Positions 6,453-12,211 of a stretch of 12,737 nucleotides of DNA are shown piece after piece. This DNA comes from Syntrophomonadaceae bacterium (GTDB taxonomy: Bacteria; Bacillota; Dethiobacteria; DTU022). The stretch lies in assembly GCA_007136055.1 (NCBI GenBank), contig SLHT01000106.1, positions 1-12,737 of the forward strand, read 5' to 3'. The position numbers and the translations under genes are program-made. A model generated the notes under the pieces. That model did not search any database, was not told the origin of the DNA, and was given only the letters and a program-made list of their open reading frames with translations. Positions within the stretch are counted from its first letter, which is position 1, and each line of letters opens with the position of its first letter.

Positions 6453-7985
6453 TTACTGCCTGACAGGCTTGCGGAAAATAACCACAGGCGTGGCGATTAC
6501 CATAAATAATGCCCAAAATGCGGGGAAATAATCTCCGTAGCGGACATATAAAGTATCGTGGGATGTAAAATCCAGGTTCAAAGTGAATACAGCTGCTTCG
6601 TTTTTTCCGGATCGAAACAGCTCTCTGCCCCGGTAGTCAAATGATATGGTGATTCCGCTGTTAGCGACCTGGGTTACGCCTATACCCATTTCTGCCGCCC
6701 TGATAGCTGCAATCTGGGCATGCTGTTCCAAACCGATTGACTCACCGAACCAGGCATCATTGGTCAGGACAAATAAATGCCGGCTGCCTTTTTCTGCAAA
6801 TCGCCTGGTATGATCTCCGAAGTATGATTCGAAACAGACGGCTCCACCAAAGAAAATCCCTTCAACTTGAAAAATCTTAAGCTGTTCACCGGGGGAATAG
6901 CTGCCCAGCAGCAGATCCAAATCCAGCAGGTGGTTTAATAACTCTTCCATAGGGAAATACTCAACGAACGGTACCAGGCGGTGTTTATGATAGACAGGCA
7001 CATCGTCCCGGTCTTTTGTGAAAAGGACAATCGAGTTGTAAAGAGCGCTGTCATCCCTCAGCCTGGCCCCGTAAAGCATGTTCACGTCGTATTTTTCGGC
7101 AAGGCCAGCAACTTCCTGGTGATGTGCCGCCCCTGTTTCAAAATTAAGGCTGACCACAGTTTCAGGCCAGACAACAAGGTCAAGATCGGGTTCCTGTTCC
7201 AATGTTTCCCTGGTCATGTCGAGATAAATATGGACACTATCTTGACGGGTGGCATCAACAACCTGTTCGGGGTGGATGTTGCCCTGGATTAAGCTCACTT
7301 TAAGAGGCTTTTCTTCAGTATGTTCAGGAAACAAGCCCGGCAGAAACAGGCCGGCAGCCAGCAGAATGATAAAAAACCCCGCTAGTGAGTAAATCATAAT
7401 CCCCCGCAGTTTATTCCAATAAAACAACAGAACCAGGATCTGGAAATAAATGATCAGAAAAGGAAGCCCCCAGTAACCGTAAACAGATGAAATATTAAGA
7501 AGCAGGGGGTAGCCCCACTGGGTGTAGCCTAAGTAGCCAACGTTATAAGCCAGGAAGCTTAAAGAGCGCAGATATTCAGCTAGCAGCCACAGTGCAGGAA
7601 GGGCCAGGGCAGTAAACCATACTTTGCCTGTGCGGTAGGCCAGGGAAGCTCCCAGCCCAAATAAACCGTTAAAAAGACTGATATAACAAACTATGGCAAT
7701 CATGGCAATCACGGATAGGTAAGTGGGCAGGTAAGGAAAAAGCACATGGGACAAGTATAGATTTGTATAGAAATGAAGGGGTAACCCAAAAACAAAGCCG
7801 GCCCAAAAAGCATGTTTAGGGCTTGTTCGCAGGCAGGTTGCGAGCAGGGGAATAAGAGCGATCCAGGTTACATAGCCCTGTTCAAAAGGCGGAAAAGCCG
7901 CGATTAATAATAGACCTGAAAGCAGGGGTAACGTCAGGTATTTTATTTGGCTTAACTTTATTTTTGAAAAAGTATTTCCATTCAT
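6453..7985 (-). CDS. lnt: Apolipoprotein N-acyltransferase Lnt
   Basis: An integral membrane enzyme that transfers a fatty acyl chain from phospholipid to the N-terminal cysteine amine of lipoproteins, the third step of lipoprotein maturation. At 510 residues it matches the Escherichia coli length. Roughly the first 215 residues form about six to seven membrane helices. Then comes a nitrilase-like extracytoplasmic domain with Glu275 (VVWPETVV), Lys334 (YHKHRLVPFVEYFP) and Cys384 (GGAVCFESYFG), the full catalytic triad, and a last helix at about 487-504. The usual LVPFGE wording is LVPFVE here. The start is ATG at 7985, with a CGGGAGAG ribosome binding site about 10-12 bases upstream. It converges with the CofE-like gene (27 bases apart) and is divergent from marR. 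Canonical Lnt is uncommon among low G+C Gram-positives, which makes it informative about the cell envelope. Confidence 0.95.
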   Translation of the reverse strand: MNGNTFSKIKLSQIKYLTLPLLSGLLLIAAFPPFEQGYVTWIALIPLLATCLRTSPKHAFWAGFVFGLPLHFYTNLYLSHVLFPYLPTYLSVIAMIAIVCYISLFNGLFGLGASLAYRTGKVWFTALALPALWLLAEYLRSLSFLAYNVGYLGYTQWGYPLLLNISSVYGYWGLPFLIIYFQILVLLFYWNKLRGIMIYSLAGFFIILLAAGLFLPGLFPEHTEEKPLKVSLIQGNIHPEQVVDATRQDSVHIYLDMTRETLEQEPDLDLVVWPETVVSLNFETGAAHHQEVAGLAEKYDVNMLYGARLRDDSALYNSIVLFTKDRDDVPVYHKHRLVPFVEYFPMEELLNHLLDLDLLLGSYSPGEQLKIFQVEGIFFGGAVCFESYFGDHTRRFAEKGSRHLFVLTNDAWFGESIGLEQHAQIAAIRAAEMGIGVTQVANSGITISFDYRGRELFRSGKNEAAVFTLNLDFTSHDTLYVRYGDYFPAFWALFMVIATPVVIFRKPVRQ

Positions 7986-8037
7986 TATTGTTCATCTCTC
8001 CCGAAAAGGGATTCTCGATAACTTGATTAGAACGTCT

Positions 8038-8110
8038 TCTGACAGATTATCACAGTATTTTAGATCTGAAAACAGGTTTTCTCCTGCTTGAATTCTTGAC
8101 CGCTGTCAGA
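8038..8110. promoter_or_regulatory. Eight-base inverted repeat placed in both divergent promoters (lnt and marR)
   Basis: TCTGACAG at 8038-8045 and its exact reverse complement CTGTCAGA at 8103-8110 are about 65 bases apart centre to centre. The first touches the -10 region of the predicted lnt promoter. The second lies between the -35 and -10 boxes of the predicted marR promoter. The symmetry suggests a shared regulator, possibly the MarR protein, acting on both promoters; this is inference from position only. Confidence 0.35.
8046..8054 (-). promoter_or_regulatory. Candidate extended -10 promoter for lnt
   Basis: On the minus strand the sequence reads TGTGATAAT, a TGn extension directly before GATAAT (8046-8051), five of six to consensus. 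No good -35 box is visible, as is common for extended -10 promoters. Transcription would begin near 8039, about 54 bases before the lnt start. Confidence 0.4.
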
Positions 8111-8124
8111 TTCAGTGGTATAAA
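8096..8124 (+). promoter_or_regulatory. Strong sigma-A promoter for marR
   Basis: TTGACC (8096-8101) and TATAAA (8119-8124) are separated by exactly 17 bases; each box matches five of six consensus positions. The expected start is near 8131, giving a leader of about 56 bases that contains the AGGAGGGAG ribosome binding site at 8176-8184. Confidence 0.65.
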
Positions 8125-8131
8125 TAATTAA

Positions 8132-8144
8132 GTTAATATTTAAC
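8132..8144 (+). promoter_or_regulatory. Candidate MarR autoregulatory operator
   Basis: GTTAA-TAT-TTAAC is an inverted repeat with five-base arms and a three-base centre, beginning at the predicted transcription start of marR. MarR proteins commonly bind short AT-rich palindromes overlapping their own promoter or start, so this is a plausible operator. Its position is the only support. Confidence 0.35.
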
Positions 8145-8186
8145 ATGTAGAATAGTTTAATTGGTAAAGTATAGCAGGAGGGAGAG

Positions 8187-8669
8187 ATTGCAATAAAAAG
8201 CGAAAAACTGATCGATTATATAAAAGAGCTTGACTATGTTTTCAGCCGCCTGATATACCGGGTCAGGGTTTTGCATAATCGTTACACTGTGGATGAAATA
8301 ACTGATACCCAGTATGTAGTTCTTCGCGCCCTGCGTAAAGCTCCCTGCAATACTTCTTTTCTTGCCCATATGCTCGGGGTAACTTTAAGCGCGGTTACTG
8401 CTTTAATCAACCGCTTGCATCGGATGGACCTTGTCTCGCGTGAAAGGCAGGAAAAGGATCGCCGCCAGGTCTGGATTTCGATTACGCCCATGGGTTTGAA
8501 GGTTTTAGAAAATGTAGAAGAAAGGCGTAACCTGCTTTTAGCCCTCTATTTATCGCGTGTGACCGAAAGCGAGCGGCAGCAGCTTCTCGAATTATTGCAG
8601 CAGGCTGTTAAACTTTTCGAACGCGAAGATATTTTGGAGGATGACGATATCTTGGAAGAGCGGCTTTAG
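8187..8669 (+). CDS. MarR-family transcriptional regulator, probable ATT start
   Basis: A DNA-binding dimeric repressor type with a winged helix-turn-helix core: TQYVVLRALRKAPCNTSFLAHMLGVTLSAVTALINRLHRMDLVSRERQEKDRRQVWI covers the recognition helix and the wing with its DRRQVW signature. A C-terminal dimer helix and an acidic tail (EDILEDDDILEERL) follow. The first ATG, GTG or TTG in frame that could serve is TTG at 8271, which would give 132 residues and lose the first dimerisation helix. The frame continues upstream with MarR-like sequence (SEKLIDYIKELDYVFSRLIY). An excellent AGGAGGGAG site at 8176-8184 stands 5 bases, counted from AGGAGG, before ATT at 8187. I therefore place the start at this rare AUU codon (160 residues); ATA at 8193 is an alternative. 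The TTG at 8188 is out of frame and meets a stop after two codons. The ligand and targets are unknown; divergent lnt is the nearest candidate. Confidence 0.8.
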   Translation: MAIKSEKLIDYIKELDYVFSRLIYRVRVLHNRYTVDEITDTQYVVLRALRKAPCNTSFLAHMLGVTLSAVTALINRLHRMDLVSRERQEKDRRQVWISITPMGLKVLENVEERRNLLLALYLSRVTESERQQLLELLQQAVKLFEREDILEDDDILEERL

Positions 8670-8712
8670 CCTGGCTTCTATCTACTCCTCGGACAATAAG
8701 AAACCTTTTAGA

Positions 8713-8749
8713 ATAAAGGGCATTCCTCTGCAGGAGGAGTGCCCTTTAT
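8713..8749. terminator. Hairpin between convergent marR and DUF4349 genes
   Basis: The arms at 8713-8728 and 8734-8749 are complementary over 16 positions with one G-T type mismatch, around the 5-base loop TGCAG. The stem contains GGGCA and TGCCC. T-rich sequence directly after the stem is weak on both strands, though the outer stem itself is A/T rich. Its location between convergent genes supports a bidirectional terminator. Confidence 0.65.
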
Positions 8750-8782
8750 GATCAGCCCTGCTTTAAAAAATTGTTCGATGTA

Positions 8783-9730
8783 TTATTCCTGTTCTATTTC
8801 TGTATTTTCAGTAACTGTTTTGTTGCGTTTTATTAAACTGCGCACCAACAGTAAGATTATAGCAACAACAATGCCCAGAACAATTAAAATGGGAAGAAGA
8901 GCTGAAAAAGCGATAATCATATAAGAAACAGCATTAAGAATAAAGTTAACGCTGCCTACAAAAGCCTCCCCAATCCTGTTGCCCAGGTTTTCAAATGGAC
9001 CCGATGAAATCTTCTCCGTTGGAATTGTTTCTTCCCTGATAGTAAGGTTAATTGTTGAGAATGAAACCTGGTCTTTCAAATGGTTGAGCTGGGCGGTCAT
9101 TGTTTCAATTTCTCCCCTGACCCGATTGAGTTCTCTTTCAACTTCGAGCACTTCTTCTACTGTTTCGGCCATATCAAGTATTTCTCTTAGCCTTTCTTCC
9201 TGAACTTTCTGGTTGTTGAGGCGTGATTCAAGATCGATATATTGCATAGTTACATCATCGGTTCCGGTTTGAGCGTTTTTAGCCTTGCCCAAAGCCTGCA
9301 GCTGTTCCATTACCTGGTCAAAATTATTATTTGGCACCCGCAGGGTAAGATGAGCTCCGTATTGTCCATCCCTTATTTCGTAAACATTAGAGTTACTAAT
9401 TATTCCCTCCGCACCTTCAACTATACTGCGCACTTCACTTATTTTATCTTGAGTATCTGTAACAGTAAGCTCAATTGAACCGGTGCGGATAATATGGCGG
9501 AGTTTACTATCCCCGACCCGTTCATCAAGCACTTTTATATCGAGATCTGCAGTCGGAGCTTCTTCTACTAAAGCCCGTTCTTGTGCCTGTTCAGGTGCCA
9601 TGATCACATCTTCCATCGCCACATGGCCGGAATCCACATAACGGTCCGCAGCTGCACAGGAAGTTAATAATAAACCTGCCATAACTATTATCAGGGTAAA
9701 CAATATTACTTTTATTTTTTTCGCAGTCAC
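8783..9730 (-). CDS. DUF4349 lipoprotein with coiled coil and C-terminal membrane helix
   Basis: A 315-residue predicted lipoprotein. The signal peptide has Lys at residues 4, 5 and 7, a hydrophobic core at about 8-22 and the lipobox LTSC with Cys25, so mature protein would be lipid-anchored. Residues of about 75-230 match the DUF4349 pattern: a HIIRTGSIELTVTDTQDKISEVRSIVEGAEGIISNSNVY strand-helix unit and a LRVPNNNFDQVMEQLQALGKA block. A charged coiled coil follows (about 155-215, VEEVLEVERELNRVRGEIETMTAQLNHL), then a SFSTINLTIREE strand. One transmembrane helix lies near 262-295 with a basic, cytoplasmic-looking end. The family has no established function. The start is GTG at 9730, with AAGGAGG 9 bases upstream. 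It would be a substrate for Lgt, Lsp and the Lnt encoded nearby. Confidence 0.85.
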   Translation of the reverse strand: MTAKKIKVILFTLIIVMAGLLLTSCAAADRYVDSGHVAMEDVIMAPEQAQERALVEEAPTADLDIKVLDERVGDSKLRHIIRTGSIELTVTDTQDKISEVRSIVEGAEGIISNSNVYEIRDGQYGAHLTLRVPNNNFDQVMEQLQALGKAKNAQTGTDDVTMQYIDLESRLNNQKVQEERLREILDMAETVEEVLEVERELNRVRGEIETMTAQLNHLKDQVSFSTINLTIREETIPTEKISSGPFENLGNRIGEAFVGSVNFILNAVSYMIIAFSALLPILIVLGIVVAIILLLVRSLIKRNKTVTENTEIEQE

Positions 9731-9805
9731 TACCTGTCCCCTCCTTTTCTTTATCGACAGCTGTGAGCTGCAGATGGTTCCCCCTGGGCCTGATTGGCGG
9801 GGTTG

Positions 9806-10210
9806 TTAAATAGCCCGGTGGCCAAGTCCGATTGCCACGTCGTTTCTGTGTAACAGACCGATTCCAAAAAAGATTGCTACAGCGATATGGGTGCCGCCCC
9901 TGGCAATTCCAACTTTTCCCCCTACATTCAAGCCCAGGGCTTTAGGCATAATCTGAGCCAGCGCTTCCCGGGTTGCTCCGGCAACGGCTCCGTCCGAGTG
10001 ACTGGAATCATCGATTATATTTTCTCTTTTTGAGGCGACTACTGCTCTTTCCACAACTTTTTGCAGGGAACTCAAAAATTCTCCTCCGTAATCAACGGCC
10101 AAAGATTTCACGCCCTCTTCAAGGTGTTTTTGCTTCATTGCCATTTCTTCATCCCTGGTTGTGGTCATCGCTATACTTATAGCGGCCTGTGCGACAGTAC
10201 GGCTTTCCAT
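9806..10210 (-). CDS. HutP-family protein
   Basis: A 134-residue protein resembling HutP, the histidine- and magnesium-dependent RNA antiterminator of the Bacillus histidine utilisation operon. Similarity is visible in the central helix (GAVAGATREALAQI against the Bacillus ALYHATMEALHGV region), the strand VGIARGGTHIAVAIFFGIGLLHRNDVAIGLGH, and the closing G-x-G-x-H motif with His131. Aligning ATREAL with ATMEAL puts Gly74 and Gly78 where Bacillus HutP has metal-binding His73 and His77; only a nearby His71 is present. The C-terminal histidine is retained. No histidine utilisation gene is nearby, so the RNA target and ligand may differ. The start is ATG at 10210, with GGAGGAG about 6 bases upstream. 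It lies 75 bases upstream of the DUF4349 gene on the same strand and may be cotranscribed with it. Confidence 0.8.
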   Translation of the reverse strand: MESRTVAQAAISIAMTTTRDEEMAMKQKHLEEGVKSLAVDYGGEFLSSLQKVVERAVVASKRENIIDDSSHSDGAVAGATREALAQIMPKALGLNVGGKVGIARGGTHIAVAIFFGIGLLHRNDVAIGLGHRAI

Positions 10211-10243
10211 CTTTATCTCCTCCAGACTTGCTAATCTGCCACA

Positions 10244-10272
10244 ATTATCCTCTTAAAATCTTTAAAGAGCAA
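10244..10272 (-). promoter_or_regulatory. Candidate promoter for the hutP-like gene
   Basis: On the minus strand TTGCTC (10267-10272) is followed after 17 bases by GATAAT (10244-10249). Transcription would begin near 10237, 27 bases before the ATG. A CTTTAAAG palindrome (10260-10267) lies at the -35 edge. Confidence 0.5.
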
Positions 10273-10309
10273 GCTAATATTTTAACCATGATAGAAAGGG
10301 ATATATGTA

Positions 10310-10318
10310 TGATATAAT
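10310..10318 (+). promoter_or_regulatory. Candidate extended -10 promoter for the RING-TM2 gene
   Basis: TGA followed by a perfect TATAAT (10313-10318) forms an extended -10 element. The start near 10325 would fall at the GGAGGT ribosome binding site (10325-10330), giving a leader of only about 14 bases, so the true start could lie slightly upstream. No clear -35 is present. Confidence 0.4.
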
Positions 10319-10338
10319 TAATATGGAGGTATTTTATA

Positions 10339-10896
10339 ATGAAAGAAAATTATTGCAGTACATGTGGGCAGGATTTTAAACTCGGTGAACTTTCCATTCG
10401 CTGCCGGCTTTGTATGCGCAATTATCACTCTGGCTGTTGGGAAAAAACGGGCGGTTGTACTACCTGGGCTTGTGCCGGAAAGCCATCTATAGAAGACAAT
10501 GAAAAGGATTTAACTTACAAACGCTGTAAATTTTGCGGTGAGGAGATTATCTCTTTTGCCATCAAATGCCGCTATTGCAGATCTGCACTGGAATCTTCCG
10601 AATTGTTATCGAAAGGGGTTTCTGAAAACAAAAGCCGCGATAACAACTCCGGTTTCAGAAAAGATCCCATTCTGTCCAGTCTACTTAACCTGATTTTTCC
10701 CGGTGCAGGCTACATGTACCTGGGACAGTTCAGTAAAGGGTTGATGTGGTTTTTTATAGCTATCGCCGCCTGGTTCTTTACCAGGGGCCTGGGTCTAATT
10801 GCCGTATATCTTTGGGTGATGTACGACTCGCCTCGTCAGGCTGTGCAGCTGAACAGGGGTGACGATAAGAGTCCTAAAACTGCTCAGCGCCCCTGA
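10339..10896 (+). CDS. RING-like zinc finger, zinc ribbon and TM2-like membrane protein
   Basis: A 185-residue protein with three visible modules. Residues 6-45 carry eight potential zinc ligands in cross-brace order: Cys6, Cys9, Cys22, Cys25, His30, Cys33, Cys40 and Cys45, resembling the prokaryotic RING finger families. Residues 63-80 form a second CxxC...CxxC zinc ribbon (CKFC and CRYC). Residues of about 107-165 form a TM2-like hairpin: two hydrophobic helices with the FPGAGYMYLGQFSKGLMWF motif and a YLWVMYDSPRQA end. The zinc modules are presumably cytoplasmic. Prokaryotic RING families have been discussed with ubiquitin-like systems, but no E1, E2, ubiquitin-like or protease gene lies here, so a ligase role is not claimed. 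A protein- or nucleic-acid-binding adaptor at the membrane is equally possible. The ATG at 10339 has GGAGGT 8 bases before it. It is divergent from the hutP-like gene. Confidence 0.8.
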   Translation: MKENYCSTCGQDFKLGELSIRCRLCMRNYHSGCWEKTGGCTTWACAGKPSIEDNEKDLTYKRCKFCGEEIISFAIKCRYCRSALESSELLSKGVSENKSRDNNSGFRKDPILSSLLNLIFPGAGYMYLGQFSKGLMWFFIAIAAWFFTRGLGLIAVYLWVMYDSPRQAVQLNRGDDKSPKTAQRP

Positions 10897-11150
10897 TCTG
10901 TTATAGACCTGGGTTGCTATTAAGAATATGACCTTTCCAGACATTAATTCTTTTATTACTTCATTTTATAGGCCCTGTTTCGATAGCAAGCTATTTGAGG
11001 TTTTAGAAAACGTCCCTCCAACAAATACAGCAAGGGTTAGCAATAGATATTATACCATCAGTCTGGATTTAAAAAATCGGGGGTTTCCCGAGTGCATGGT
11101 TTTGGATAAAACGAAATAGAACCCATCGCTAGGCGCTTACATTGGGGCTT

Positions 11151-11188
11151 GTTCCAATTTTTAGCTTTTTTATAAAAATGGGTGGAAC
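11151..11188 (+). other. AT-rich hairpin upstream of the cold-shock promoter
   Basis: GTTCCA (11151-11156) pairs with TGGAAC (11183-11188), and ATTTTTA (11157-11163) pairs with TAAAAAT (11173-11179). This gives 13 base pairs with a GGG bulge (11180-11182) and a 9-base loop. It is too AT-rich for a confident terminator call; it may end transcripts from upstream or serve as a small structured element. Confidence 0.35.
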
Positions 11189-11213
11189 GCAAATGGCTTT
11201 GACAACCTTTAGC

Positions 11214-11242
11214 TTGTTATTGTTACCTGCGTATGATATAGT
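11214..11242 (+). promoter_or_regulatory. Candidate promoter for the cold-shock gene with a long leader
   Basis: TTGTTA (11214-11219) and TATAGT (11237-11242) are separated by 17 bases, and a TGA directly before the -10 makes it an extended -10. Transcription from about 11249 would give an untranslated leader near 120 bases, as is typical of cold-shock genes, whose leaders control mRNA stability and translation at low temperature. Confidence 0.5.
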
Positions 11243-11370
11243 TTGTCATGGTATTGAAAAGAATGGAACGACTCTAAAAGATCTTAGTCCTCCGGCTAAA
11301 CTGACAGGAAAAGGTATTTTAAGTTACTCCGCTTTTTAATCCTAATTTATTGTCAAAGGGGTTTGATAGC

Positions 11371-11568
11371 ATGCAAGGTAAAGTAAAATGGTTTAATCCG
11401 GATAAGGGCTATGGTTTTATTGAGAGTGATGAAGGGGTAGATGTATTCGTTCACTTCTCTGCAATTCAGAGCGATGGTTTTAAAACTCTGGATGAAGGCC
11501 AGAGTGTTGAATTTGACACTGTTGAAGGTGACCGTGGCAAGCAGGCTGCTAATGTGGTTCCTCTGTAG
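11371..11568 (+). CDS. Cold-shock protein, CspA/CspB family
   Basis: A 65-residue single cold-shock domain, a five-stranded OB-fold RNA chaperone that binds single-stranded RNA and DNA. It begins MQGKVKWFNPDKGYGFIESD, containing RNP1 (KGYGFI), followed by RNP2 (VFVHFSAI). The FKTLDEGQSVEFDTVEGDRGKQAANVV strands complete the fold. Aromatic residues typical of the nucleic acid surface are present (Trp8, Phe9, Tyr15, Phe17). The start is ATG at 11371, with AAAGGGG at about 11355-11361 and a 9-base spacer. An in-frame TTG at 11350 would add seven unrelated residues and lies upstream of the ribosome binding site. It is a single-gene unit between its own promoter and a strong terminator. The exact paralog name cannot be assigned. 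Confidence 0.95.
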   Translation: MQGKVKWFNPDKGYGFIESDEGVDVFVHFSAIQSDGFKTLDEGQSVEFDTVEGDRGKQAANVVPL

Positions 11569-11646
11569 ACTTAAGGATAATGGCAAGCAGTGTTCTGCTT
11601 TCCAGGTTGTAGATTAAACTCGATTTCAAGTTAGGATCAACTCTTT

Positions 11647-11689
11647 ACAAGAAAAGAGACGCTTCTTATTATAGCGTCTCTTTTCTTGT
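11647..11689. terminator. Strong bidirectional intrinsic terminator
   Basis: A perfect 16-bp stem (11647-11662 with 11674-11689) encloses an 11-base loop. The GC-rich inner part (GAGACGC with GCGTCTC) is followed by TTTTCTTGTTT on the plus strand and by TTTTCTTGT on the minus strand. It serves the cold-shock gene and the convergent perR gene. Confidence 0.85.
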
Positions 11690-11736
11690 TTGGCTCTAAA
11701 ATTAAAGCAATGCAGAGGCTGTTATTAAACCAATTT

Positions 11737-12138
11737 TTATTTCTCTTCATAACAGGACGGGCAGGCTCCATAAAAATCAAGGCGATGGCCTTCAATCCGG
11801 TAGCCGGTAGCCTCGCTTGCCTGATTGTTTAAATCCTTAAAAACATCAACGTTTATATCGATTATTGAGTCACATAAGCGGCAGATAAAATGGTAATGCA
11901 GGTCTGTATTGGCATCATAATGATCAAAACTACTTTCTGTTCTAATTTTACGGACAAGATTTTGATCAAGAAGGATATTAAGGTTGCGGTAGATAGAACT
12001 TATGCTCAGGTCCATAAATTCAGTCTTTAACTCGTTATAAAGCCAACTGGCGGAAGGATGCTTGTTCGTGTTTTGCAATATTTTTAACATGTATTCCCTT
12101 TGCCTGCTTCGCTTGTACTTGTATTTATACTTTTTCAT
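11737..12138 (-). CDS. perR: PerR-type Fur-family peroxide regulator
   Basis: A 133-residue Fur-family repressor with an N-terminal winged helix (SRQREYMLKIL, then SISSIYRNLNILLDQNLV as recognition helix) and a C-terminal dimerisation domain. The regulatory metal ligands His27, Asp75, His81, His83 and Asp94 and the structural zinc cysteines 86, 89, 126 and 129 all stand exactly ten residues before those of Bacillus subtilis PerR (37, 85, 91, 93, 104; 96, 99, 136, 139). Asp rather than Glu at the position of PerR Asp104 is associated with peroxide sensing by iron-catalysed histidine oxidation. The start is ATG at 12138 with only a weak ribosome binding site. An internal ATG (Met17) has a better one but would remove part of the first DNA-binding helix. 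The N-terminus is an odd KKYKYKYK run. It lies 73 bases downstream of the ZIP transporter on the same strand. A Zur- or Fur-like role cannot be fully excluded. Confidence 0.88.
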   Translation of the reverse strand: MKKYKYKYKRSRQREYMLKILQNTNKHPSASWLYNELKTEFMDLSISSIYRNLNILLDQNLVRKIRTESSFDHYDANTDLHYHFICRLCDSIIDINVDVFKDLNNQASEATGYRIEGHRLDFYGACPSCYEEK

Positions 12139-12171
12139 AATTAATTAACTCGATTCTTGTTGGCAAAATAT

Positions 12172-12186
12172 TGTTCTTAATCATAA
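12172..12186 (-). promoter_or_regulatory. Possible degenerate PerR box upstream of perR
   Basis: On the minus strand this 15-base segment reads TTATGATTAAGAACA. It matches the Bacillus PerR consensus (TTATAAT-N-ATTATAA) at 10 of 14 positions, nearly all in the left half. A TATGAT -10-like sequence overlaps it, as would suit autorepression. The match is too loose in this AT-rich sequence to be more than a candidate. Confidence 0.25.
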
Positions 12187-12211
12187 ATTGTATTTAATTG
12201 CGGTTTAAGAC

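Larger units (their letters stand above)
10897..11370. other. Intergenic stretch of 474 bases without a supportable gene
   Basis: Between the RING-TM2 gene and the cold-shock gene I see no frame with a ribosome binding site and protein-like sequence. Two short frames exist (10928-11119 and 11142-11339) but have no matching family; the second also overlaps the predicted promoter. What the stretch holds is a small TCGGG/CCCGA hairpin near 11078-11092, an AT-rich hairpin at 11151-11188, the cold-shock promoter at 11214-11242 and the roughly 120-base cold-shock leader. A decayed gene or a small RNA cannot be excluded. Confidence 0.5.

Noticed and set aside
6427..6468. GCCTGTC/GACAGGC inverted repeat as a terminator between the CofE-like gene and lnt
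   Set aside because: Seven-base arms with a 28-base loop, the right arm inside the lnt coding end, and no T run on either side.
8739..8924. 61-codon plus-strand frame over the end of the DUF4349 gene
   Set aside because: Antisense shadow of the DUF4349 coding sequence, beginning inside the marR/DUF4349 hairpin.
10928..11119. 63-codon open frame after the RING-TM2 gene
   Set aside because: No ribosome binding site before its ATG, no recognisable motif and unremarkable composition.
11142..11339. 65-codon open frame before the cold-shock gene
   Set aside because: It starts at an unsupported TTG, overlaps the predicted cold-shock promoter and has no family resemblance; an internal ATG at 11193 has a modest site but weak support.
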